In this document: positions 57,472-64,000 of the stretch, in pieces
Position numbering within the stretch: the stretch's first letter is position 1
How the letters are laid out: each line of letters starts with the position of its first letter
Assembly (NCBI RefSeq): GCF_028623165.1
Contig: NZ_CP117768.1
Span: 744,001-808,000 of the forward strand
Direction: 5' to 3'
Origin: Nostoc sp. UHCC 0926
Lineage (GTDB): Bacteria; Cyanobacteriota; Cyanobacteriia; Cyanobacteriales; Nostocaceae
Length of the DNA stretch: 64,000 bases
The notes under the pieces: generated by a model
What the model was told of the DNA's origin: nothing
Seen by the model: the letters and a program-made list of their open reading frames with translations, nothing else
The model's database searches: none
Program-made: the position numbers and the translations under genes

Positions 57472-57765
57472 AGGGTTATCCTTGTAAGGTTTAATTACTT
57501 TATTTTTACTAACAGTGTCTCTTTCGTTATAAACCTTAGCCTCGTACATTTAGCTCATCCAATTGGTTGAATTATTTTTCACCCATTTGAGTGAGTCTCT
57601 AAAGCTGTCAGGAATAGTTTAATTCACAACATTTCAGTTTACTTGTTTGGAAAAAGGGGAAAAGGTAAAGATGGGGCGATTAAGTACTGCTACAATAAGC
57701 GTTTTAGTTGGCAGGCTCAAGAGCCAATTAATCAAAGTTTGGCTTATATATACTTAGGGGGTTGT

Positions 57766-58212
57766 TTGAAAAAGCGTCCATTGGGGTTAGTGGCAATTGT
57801 GCTCTACAAATCATTTACTGCCTTGCTACTGATGGTTACTTCGATCGCTTTATTATTGACATTAAAAAATTATCAAACTCTAGAGCTTTTTTCAAAGGAT
57901 TATGTTTTAGAAGGAAAATCGATAATTATTGATTGGGTTTTAAAAAAAGTTATCAATTTAAATCCAAGAACCTTAGCCTTTAGCGGCATTGGCACAGGAA
58001 TCTATGCTATTGTAACTACTATTGAAGCTGTTGGTTTGTGGTACGAGAAACGTTGGGCACATGTCTTAGTATTGGTGCTTGTCGGTATCAGTATTCCACC
58101 AGAGATTTATGAATTGATTCGGGGTATCTCTCCGATAAAAATAGTGATTTTCTTGTTGAATTTAGTCGTATTTTGGTATCTATTACGCAATTTTCCTAAA
58201 CATCGAAAATAA
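57766..58212 (+). CDS. DUF2127 family membrane protein
   Basis: 148 residues from the TTG at 57766, which has AGGGGG just upstream and gives the usual start (KKRPLGLVAIVLYKSFTALL). The same frame is open back to a TTG at 57643, so a 189-residue form is possible. Four membrane helices; FSGIGTGIYAIVTTIEAVGL, WYEKRWAHVLVLVLV and IPPEIYELIRG are DUF2127 landmarks. Function unknown. Confidence 0.78.
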   Translation: MKKRPLGLVAIVLYKSFTALLLMVTSIALLLTLKNYQTLELFSKDYVLEGKSIIIDWVLKKVINLNPRTLAFSGIGTGIYAIVTTIEAVGLWYEKRWAHVLVLVLVGISIPPEIYELIRGISPIKIVIFLLNLVVFWYLLRNFPKHRK

Positions 58213-58364
58213 TTTTTTATTCGATCATAGTGTCTATCGTTGGAGAGGTAAAACTGAGCCATGTCTGACAAAAGTGGCTTCCGTCCCTTAGACTTCTCTG
58301 TGCGTCTATGCAAAACCAAGACCCCACGTTGTACAATCGCTAGAAATGCAATCTGGAGAGCGAC

Positions 58365-59792
58365 TTGCCCAAAACGATTCACTCTACTCAACCACCACTG
58401 AAATTTATTCCCCAACAGTTTAATCCGCTGATACTCCAGATTTTTCGGTGGTTACTGCCGATCGCACTACGGTTTCGCACTCGACCTTGGCTACCAGCTG
58501 GTATTGTCAAGATTGAAGCCAAAAATGTTGAGGTATTGGCCGAACTTTATCAGCAATTCCAGGCTGGAAAAATTCGCTTTTTGTTGGCATTTCGTCACCC
58601 AGAGGTGGAAGATCCCCTCTGTATGCAGTATTTGCTTTCTCGCATTGTGCCAGAGGTTGCTCGTCAAAAAGGTATTCGATTACAATCCCTTGTTCACAGT
58701 TATTTTCTCTATGACCGGGGGATGACGGTTTGGGCTGGAGATTGGCTTGGTTGGTTGTTTTCACGGCTGGGTGGTGTGCCAGTTCATCGCGGTAGACGAC
58801 TAGATCGCCAAGCTATTCAAACAGCACGGGAGTTGTTTGCTAATGCCAAACTACCGATCGCAGTGGCACCGGAAGGAGGTACTAATGGCCATAGTGGTAT
58901 TGTTAGCCCACTGGAACCCGGTGTTGCTCAAATGGGGTTCTGGTGTGTAGAAGACTTACAAAAAGCTAACCGGACTGAGACTGTGATCATTGTGCCGATC
59001 GCCATCCAGTATCGTTACGTTGAGCCACCTTGGTCTAAACTGGATTGGCTGCTGAGTAAGTTGGAAGCTGATAGTGGCTTGCCGATAATAGAAATTGCTC
59101 AGGGCGATGCCTGCGGCGGGCTACGCCTACGCGAAGAGATTTACTATCAACGCCTCTGTAGGTTGGCTGAATATCTGATTACCGAGATGGAAGAGTTTTA
59201 TCGTCGCTTTTATCATCAAGATATCTCAAAAACCATCTCAACTGATGAATCTGCTAGTCCTAATCAGGTGTTAATTGCTCGACTTCATCGCCTACTAGAT
59301 AAGGCTTTACAAGTTGCCGAGCAATATTTTGGAGTTCAAGCGCAGGGTAATTTTATTGACCGCTGTCGCCGTTTAGAAGAGGCTGGCTGGAATTACATTT
59401 ATCGGGAAGATTTGCCAGATATCAATGCTTTATCACCCTTTAAACGTGGTTTGGCAGACTGGATTGCAGAGGAAGCAGACTTGCGAATGCGGCATATGCG
59501 GATAGTGGAAAGTTTTGTTGCAGTCACAGCTACTTATATTCAGGAACAACCGACGGCAGAACGGTTTGCAGAAACAGCTTTGCTAATATTCGATATGCTT
59601 TCTAGAATTCAGGATACAACCCTTCCAGGGCGACCTCGATTAGGTTTGCGACAGGCACAAATCACCGTAGGAGAACCAATTTCAGTTACTGAACGCTGGA
59701 AAAATTGTCAGGGCGATCGCTATGCAGCTAGACAAGCTGTGAGCGATTTGACAAAAGATTTGCAAATCGCTTTAGAGAAGATGATTAGATAA
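58365..59792 (+). CDS. PlsC-like 1-acyl-glycerol-phosphate acyltransferase
   Basis: 475 residues from a TTG with GGAGAG upstream. The acyltransferase H-x4-D box is H78...D83 in AFRHPEVEDP. The acyl-acceptor box is VAPEGGTNGHSG at about 165-176. A long C-terminal part (about 250-475) is specific to cyanobacterial members. One oddity: in EIAQGDACGGLRLREEIYYQ the codons for DACGGLRLR coincide with a common Nostoc palindromic repeat (59108-59132), apparently inserted in frame. The enzyme probably acylates lysophosphatidate-type lipids at the inner face of a membrane. Confidence 0.8.
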   Translation: MPKTIHSTQPPLKFIPQQFNPLILQIFRWLLPIALRFRTRPWLPAGIVKIEAKNVEVLAELYQQFQAGKIRFLLAFRHPEVEDPLCMQYLLSRIVPEVARQKGIRLQSLVHSYFLYDRGMTVWAGDWLGWLFSRLGGVPVHRGRRLDRQAIQTARELFANAKLPIAVAPEGGTNGHSGIVSPLEPGVAQMGFWCVEDLQKANRTETVIIVPIAIQYRYVEPPWSKLDWLLSKLEADSGLPIIEIAQGDACGGLRLREEIYYQRLCRLAEYLITEMEEFYRRFYHQDISKTISTDESASPNQVLIARLHRLLDKALQVAEQYFGVQAQGNFIDRCRRLEEAGWNYIYREDLPDINALSPFKRGLADWIAEEADLRMRHMRIVESFVAVTATYIQEQPTAERFAETALLIFDMLSRIQDTTLPGRPRLGLRQAQITVGEPISVTERWKNCQGDRYAARQAVSDLTKDLQIALEKMIR

Positions 59793-59800
59793 CGAAACTT

Positions 59801-60976
59801 TTAAGACTTTTTGGCCCTAATTTTGTCAAATATTGCCCCTTCATCAAAGAATTTCTTCTGAATCTCGTTCCATCCTCCTAAATCTTCAGCTTTAAAGATA
59901 GTTTTAATTTTGGGAAAATTGGCTTCCGTTTCTTTGGCGATCGTCAGATCAACAGGACGAAATCCTAATTTAGTAAACTCTCGTTGCGAGTCTGGGGTGT
60001 AAAGAAATTTGATAAATGCTTCCGCAAGAGGGCGAGTCCCATGTTTATCGACATTCTTATCTACAACAGCAACAGGATTGTCGATGGAGATATTTACATC
60101 GGGCACAACATATGAGATTTTCTCGCCATTTTGCGTTGATAAAATCATCTCGTTTTCATAGTTGAGCAAAACATCACCCTGACCATCTTTGAAGAATACT
60201 TCGCTGGCATTCCGAGCAGTTTTGGGTAATAAAGGTGCATTATTATAGACTTTGGCGATAAAGTCTATTGCTTGATTTTCATTGCCGCCAGTTTTTGTCA
60301 CAGAACCCCACAGACTAAGGAAGTTCCAACGAGCGCCACCGGAGGTTCTAGGGTCTGCTGTAACCACATTTACACCATCTTGGGCTAAATCTGTCCAAGT
60401 TTTGATATTTTTGGGATTACCCTGACGGATAGCGATCGCATTTAGAGATTTGGTAACAATTGCATCATTAGGCGCTTCTTTTTCCCAACCCGGTTGAACA
60501 AAACCTGCCTGAACAAGTTTATTAATATCAAGGGCAAGTGACAGGTGTACGACATCAGCTTCCTTACCGTCAATTACAGCAAGAGTTTGGGAACCTGAGC
60601 CATCATAGCTTTGATTAAAAGTGACATTTTGGTTATGTTGTTTCTTCCACTGTTCGATAAATTTGGGAATTATCTGCTGGTATGCTGCATTAGTAACCGA
60701 GTAAGAAACAAAGGTTAGGGTTACATCACTCTGGGAAGCTGCGCCAGCATTACCAGTATTATTGACATTACGTGGAGAGCAGGCAGCCATCACGATACTC
60801 AAGCTAACTCCGACCAAGAATAGGGACGCAACACCCCACGCAGAATACTTGTACAACCATCGTATTAGTTGTACCCGCCACTGTCTTGCAGCGTGTAAAG
60901 CTTTAACGATATAAGTCTGAACTAATTCAGTCAAATATCTCCTTGATTTTGGAGTACGTTGCCCCTGGTTCATCAA
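59801..60976 (-). CDS. sbpA: Sulfate-binding lipoprotein of an ABC transporter
   Basis: 391 residues. About 45 basic residues precede a hydrophobic segment and a lipobox ending at C66 (SIVMAACSPRN). The mature protein has the sulfate-binding family marks: TFVSYSVTNAAYQQIIPKF, DGSGSQTLAVIDGKEADVVH, LALDINKLV, TADPRTSGGARWNFLSLWGS and NYENEMILS. It binds sulfate or thiosulfate in the periplasm for a CysTWA permease, whose genes are not in this window. The N-terminal extension before the signal sequence is unusually long. Confidence 0.92.
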   Translation of the reverse strand: MMNQGQRTPKSRRYLTELVQTYIVKALHAARQWRVQLIRWLYKYSAWGVASLFLVGVSLSIVMAACSPRNVNNTGNAGAASQSDVTLTFVSYSVTNAAYQQIIPKFIEQWKKQHNQNVTFNQSYDGSGSQTLAVIDGKEADVVHLSLALDINKLVQAGFVQPGWEKEAPNDAIVTKSLNAIAIRQGNPKNIKTWTDLAQDGVNVVTADPRTSGGARWNFLSLWGSVTKTGGNENQAIDFIAKVYNNAPLLPKTARNASEVFFKDGQGDVLLNYENEMILSTQNGEKISYVVPDVNISIDNPVAVVDKNVDKHGTRPLAEAFIKFLYTPDSQREFTKLGFRPVDLTIAKETEANFPKIKTIFKAEDLGGWNEIQKKFFDEGAIFDKIRAKKS

Positions 60977-61096
60977 ATTTTTCCCCTGAATCTGCGGTAA
61001 CTTGAGCTAGATGCTGTAGTTAAGGGGCATTATAAAACAATGGTTAAGGATAAATAACTTTTTATTAACCTAAATTTAAACAACTTATTCAATATA

Positions 61097-61375
61097 TCAA
61101 GGAGAACTACTTTTGGAAGCTTCTGGACTGCGAATGATGATATGTCCCTTATCGCTTTCTTGAATAGCCAATAATGTAGCCTGAATTGCGATCGCAGCGA
61201 CAAAAAAAGCGATCGCACTTTTGCAGATTGTCCAGCCATCTCCGAGAAATATTTGCAGGGGAACTATTAAAAAAGACTGTGCGGGTAAGTCGAGGGTGTT
61301 GACTTCTAGCTGAAAAAAGTAGAAATATGACCAACGGTAAATCCAGCCTGCAAAGAAAAGCGCCGCACCCAGCAA
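61097..61375 (-). CDS. Membrane protein of unknown family, possibly truncated
   Basis: 92 residues from a TTG at 61375; the same frame is open to about 61417 (ILAKFTSVLGLL) without a usual start, so the true N-terminus may be about ten residues longer. Two membrane helices (ALFFAGWIYRWSYFYFF; SAIAFFVAAIAIQATLLAI) flank EVNTLDLPAQSFLIVPLQIF. The first part resembles the N-terminus of a longer cyanobacterial membrane protein family, so this may be a shortened copy. Confidence 0.5.
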   Translation of the reverse strand: MLGAALFFAGWIYRWSYFYFFQLEVNTLDLPAQSFLIVPLQIFLGDGWTICKSAIAFFVAAIAIQATLLAIQESDKGHIIIRSPEASKSSSP

Positions 61376-61417
61376 GCCAAGTACACTGGTGAATTTAGCT
61401 AATATATTGGTTTCCTA

Positions 61418-61560
61418 GTTAGGGTTGGGGGTTTGGGTCATACGGGATATGGGGGAAAACAATGTAGGGTGTGTTACCGCGAAGCGTAACGCACCGAGTT
61501 ATATAGACCTCTCTCCAAACCTCTCTCCTAAAAGGAGAGAGGCTTTATCTCAAGCAGGGT
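61418..61560. repeat. Repeat-rich spacer
   Basis: The hairpin GTGTTAC / GTAACGCAC lies at about 61471-61495 and TCTCTCCT / AGGAGAGA at about 61523-61543, both families of dispersed Nostoc hairpins (compare 1203-1223). Confidence 0.55.
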
Positions 61561-61665
61561 ATGACCAAAGGTGAAGCTTTGCGACAAGCTAAGTTGAAGC
61601 TAATTGTAGACCATCGTCATCCTTTTTATTGGTCGCCATTTGTGCTGATTGGCGATGCACGTTAA
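61561..61665 (+). pseudogene. CHAT domain C-terminal remnant
   Basis: The 34-codon frame reads MTKGEALRQAKLKLI then HPFYWSPFVLIGDAR and TAA. This is the invariant C-terminus of TPR-CHAT proteins and matches the end of the CHAT frame at 18906 (LTKTEALRQAQVSLI, HPYYWAPFILIGNGQ). Everything upstream of it is lost. Confidence 0.7.
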
Positions 61666-61767
61666 AGTAATTTGTAATATATGGAATATGTGGTAAGAGC
61701 ACATATCTGTGTGTCCTTACTACATAAACACTAATTTTTTAGCACGAATAACTAATTTAATTGACAC

Positions 61768-62430
61768 CTAAGACTTGGTTTGCTGTGTCTGTGCGTCGAT
61801 AATTACACTCCAGTCATCGTTTTCCACAGCAGCTTCAAGTTGACGCTGACGTTCGGCTATACTCGCATCTATTGTTTCTGACTCTTTAGAGAGGGTTGTG
61901 TCAGCCATTGCTTTCCGCAGTTTTAGCTTTTTCTCCTCGTAGACTTGACGTTCCGCCTCTGACATTACCGCCTTTGCAGCTTCCCCTACCGTGCTAGCCC
62001 ACATTTCGCGATCAGTTGCATTACCAGACGGTGTGCTTTCGAGTTCTGCTATCCACGCATCTCGCAAATCTTCCATTTCTTGACGCTTGGGGAACTTGAA
62101 TGCTTGCACGCGCACAAAAGCACACTTTTGCTCACCATTTTGGCTGACATGACCGTTTAGGGAAAGCAACACATTGCGAGAATAGCCAATGTACTGCACA
62201 TGGTGTTCTGCGTCCAATACTGCGTAAACACCTGCAATTTTAGCGTTCTGAGCAGCTGCACTCCAAACCTCAAGGTCAATGATTTCAGTACCATTGTTTG
62301 CAAGTTCAGGGGTTATACTCACCTCAATGGCGGTGTGTTCGTCGTCAGAACTATACAAAAAATCATGCAGTCCACGGTGGTTTATGGGGACATTTTGATG
62401 TTCAATTGGCGGGTTGTGCTGAGTTTCCAT
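61768..62430 (-). CDS. GIY-YIG nuclease-fold protein
   Basis: 220 residues. GVYAVLDAEHHVQYIGYSRN at 67-86 is a GIY-YIG core (GVY at 67-69, YIG at 80-82, Arg85). The glutamate expected at the end of the fold may be in the QEMEDLRDAWIAELE helix. The C-terminal third is a charged helix region (EAERQVYEEKKLKLRKAM). Similar proteins are known from cyanobacteria and chloroplasts. The role is not established. Confidence 0.8.
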   Translation of the reverse strand: METQHNPPIEHQNVPINHRGLHDFLYSSDDEHTAIEVSITPELANNGTEIIDLEVWSAAAQNAKIAGVYAVLDAEHHVQYIGYSRNVLLSLNGHVSQNGEQKCAFVRVQAFKFPKRQEMEDLRDAWIAELESTPSGNATDREMWASTVGEAAKAVMSEAERQVYEEKKLKLRKAMADTTLSKESETIDASIAERQRQLEAAVENDDWSVIIDAQTQQTKS

Positions 62431-62530
62431 CGCAGTTTATCTCCGAGTTATTAATTAGCGCTACGCAAATATATGCCTTTAGAATATTGAAGCTTAAATC
62501 TACTCACATCTCCAAATTATTGCTGACAAA

Positions 62531-63484
62531 GTGAAAACAACTATTAGACCTTATATGAATCAATTGACGCCTAAAAATTGGATATTCATTAAACAGCGGC
62601 TGACTCCTTATTTATTTTTACTACCCGCCTTACTTCTTCTGGGGTTAACAGTCTTTTTACCTGCACTGCAAGCGTTTTACCTCAGCTTTACTAGGTATGA
62701 AGATATTGCCCAACCGCCACAATGGATAGGTTTCGCCAACTTCTTTAAGCTTTGGAAGGATGCAGTTTTTTGGAAAACCTTAGAAAACACTTTTTTATAT
62801 CTTGTGGGTGTAGTCCCAATTTTAGTAATTGCTCCCTTAGTGCTGGCAATTTTGGTAAATCAGAAACTGCGGGGGATGAATTGGTTTAGAGCAGCCTACT
62901 ACACCCCAGTGGTAATTTCAATGGTGGTTGCGGGAATAGCTTGGAAATGGCTGTATGCAGAAAACGGATTACTGAATCAGTTACTGAAAGCTTTGGGCCT
63001 TTTCCCAGAAGGTATTCCTTGGCTAACTAGCCCAGCAAAAATTTTTGGCATTGTACCAATTTCTCTTGCCAGCGTCATGGCTGTCACTGTGTGGAAGGGA
63101 CTAGGTTACTACATGGTGATTTATTTAGCGGGGTTGCAATCGATTCCTGGAGATGTGTATGAAGCCGCTGCGATCGATGGCTCTGATGGTATTAGCAAAC
63201 ATTGGGATATTACCATACCTTTGATGAAGCCGTATCTAGCACTAGTGGCAGTGATTTCGGCTATTTCTGCGACCAAAGTGTTTGAAGAAGTATATATTAT
63301 GACCCAAGGGGGCCCACTCAGTAGCTCGAAAACGATTGTTTATTATCTATATGAGCAAGCCTTCAACAATTTAGAAATGAGCTACGCTTGCACAATTGGG
63401 CTAGTGTTATTTTTGATAATTTTGGGGTTATCAATTTTACGATTAGTTATTAATCAGCAGGGGGACGATAATATCACAATCTGA
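62531..63484 (+). CDS. Sugar ABC transporter permease (MalF type)
   Basis: 317 residues with six membrane helices. The N-terminal part is LTPYLFLLPALLLLGLTVFL. The EAA loop that contacts the ATPase is VYEAAAIDGSDGISKHWDIT, followed by IPLMKP. Such permeases take up sugars or glucosylglycerol with a binding protein and a second permease, none of which is adjacent here. The start may alternatively be the Met at residue 9 (MNQLTPKNW). Confidence 0.88.
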   Translation: MKTTIRPYMNQLTPKNWIFIKQRLTPYLFLLPALLLLGLTVFLPALQAFYLSFTRYEDIAQPPQWIGFANFFKLWKDAVFWKTLENTFLYLVGVVPILVIAPLVLAILVNQKLRGMNWFRAAYYTPVVISMVVAGIAWKWLYAENGLLNQLLKALGLFPEGIPWLTSPAKIFGIVPISLASVMAVTVWKGLGYYMVIYLAGLQSIPGDVYEAAAIDGSDGISKHWDITIPLMKPYLALVAVISAISATKVFEEVYIMTQGGPLSSSKTIVYYLYEQAFNNLEMSYACTIGLVLFLIILGLSILRLVINQQGDDNITI

Positions 63485-63531
63485 TATGACTTAATTTAAA
63501 TATCGTAATCCTAAATCATTCGTAAAAAGTT

Positions 63532-63564
63532 AGATCCCCGACTTCTTAAAGAAGTCGGGGATCT
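63532..63564. terminator. Bidirectional terminator
   Basis: A perfect 15-base stem (AGATCCCCGACTTCT and its complement) with a three-base loop, between the convergent permease and TamB-like genes. Confidence 0.85.
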
Positions 63565-63610
63565 GGATACCGCGAATATCGCACTTTCAGCACCCTCAAT
63601 TATTTTTTGT

Positions 63611-64000
63611 TTAAAACCGTGTTTGATACTCCACTACTGCACGACTATCATCAGTTAAATTAGTGGAAGCACGCACACGAAATTCATTGTTTATCCGGTA
63701 ATTAACACCCCATTGGAAGGGGTCACTTGTCGTTAAAATTTTGATACTGGAAACGGATATTTTGGAAGAAATATCAACCCCAGCTTCTCCTGCCAATTCC
63801 AACGTTGAACTGCTCCTTCCCGCTTCCGGATTATCAGAAATAATCGTAGGAAATATCCGCAGTTCACTTAAGCCAAAGGTACTCCCAATCTGGTTAAAAG
63901 CTGACTGAAAATTGTTGAACACAGCCGAGCCTGCGATGTTAATCAAACCCAAAGTACTGTCACCACGTCCTTGGGTGTCTACAAATCCACCTCCTAAAAG
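63611..64000 (-). CDS. TamB-like translocation/assembly protein, 3' end (partial)
   Basis: The frame runs off the window edge. The visible 129 codons read GGGFVDTQGRGDSTLGLINI near the edge, then SAFNQIGSTFGLSELRIFPT and, at the end, RVRASTNLTDDSRAVVEYQT plus RF. This is the C-terminus of the DUF490 / TamB family, large proteins spanning the periplasm and helping outer-membrane assembly or lipid transfer. The final aromatic residue is typical for contact with the Omp85 partner. Confidence 0.85.
   Translation of the reverse strand, partial: LLGGGFVDTQGRGDSTLGLINIAGSAVFNNFQSAFNQIGSTFGLSELRIFPTIISDNPEAGRSSSTLELAGEAGVDISSKISVSSIKILTTSDPFQWGVNYRINNEFRVRASTNLTDDSRAVVEYQTRF

Overview
This window is chromosomal DNA of a filamentous, probably heterocyst-forming and hormogonium-forming cyanobacterium of the Nostoc type. 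The evidence: the HIP1 octamer GCGATCGC recurs throughout, inside and outside genes; heptamer arrays of the STRR class (TAACTCA, TTAGGAG, TTTTGGA, TCTAAAA) fill several spacers; the first third holds a complete hmp (hormogonium motility) locus; and many genes belong to cyanobacterial families (KGK, DUF1815, DUF3143, DnaK3/DnaJ3). It looks like one contiguous chromosome segment with slow decay in the spacers, not an island or a prophage.

Layout. 1-3.6 kb: a KGK-domain gene, a repeat-rich spacer, a decayed TPR gene and tilS. 3.6-16.9 kb: divergent hmpF and hmpABCDE, a chemotaxis-like phosphorelay (PATAN response regulator, CheY, CheW, MCP, CheA hybrid) plus a coiled-coil partner that controls type IV pilus gliding. 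16.9-25.4 kb: relics of an arylsulfatase and a TPR-CHAT protein, then DUF1815, a thioesterase, dxr and a doubled EamA transporter. 25.4-28.4 kb: two membrane glycosyltransferases in convergent orientation. 28.4-31.4 kb: a chimeric remnant ORF and a type II restriction-modification pair (C5 methylase plus Bpu10I-like endonuclease). 31.4-37.3 kb: a minus-strand TerD-family cluster (two TerD, one TerA-like, a zinc-ribbon metzincin) leading to a PMCA-type Ca2+ ATPase. 37.8-44.9 kb: clpC, rimI, then lysA, cdaA (c-di-AMP synthase) and uppS. 45.1-47.8 kb: an IS200/IS605 element of about 2.0 kb inserted in a DUF6883 gene, with its DUF4926 partner intact. 47.9-52.3 kb: DUF3143, a membrane J-protein and dnaJ3-dnaK3. 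52.5-64 kb: an M28 peptidase, a two-domain SagB-type oxidoreductase, trhO, tRNA-Ala(UGC), small membrane or secreted proteins, an acyltransferase, a sulfate-binding lipoprotein, a GIY-YIG protein, a sugar ABC permease and the 3' end of a tamB-like gene.

The most notable points are: (1) the IS605 insertion, whose ends can be placed because joining the flanks restores one DUF6883 frame; its tnpA has an amber codon before the catalytic tyrosine and its TnpB lacks the usual RuvC-II glutamate; (2) the TerD / metzincin / Ca2+-ATPase cluster, a candidate under-described Ca2+-linked stress module; (3) a set of gene relics readable in the spacers (arylsulfatase, CHAT C-terminus, second clpC 3' end, glycosyltransferase C-terminus, aspartic-protease/Uma2 chimera); (4) palindromic Nostoc repeats that seem to have entered coding sequence in frame, and a 141-bp MITE-like element with a 4-bp target duplication. 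All functions are read from sequence motifs and family knowledge; no search was run.
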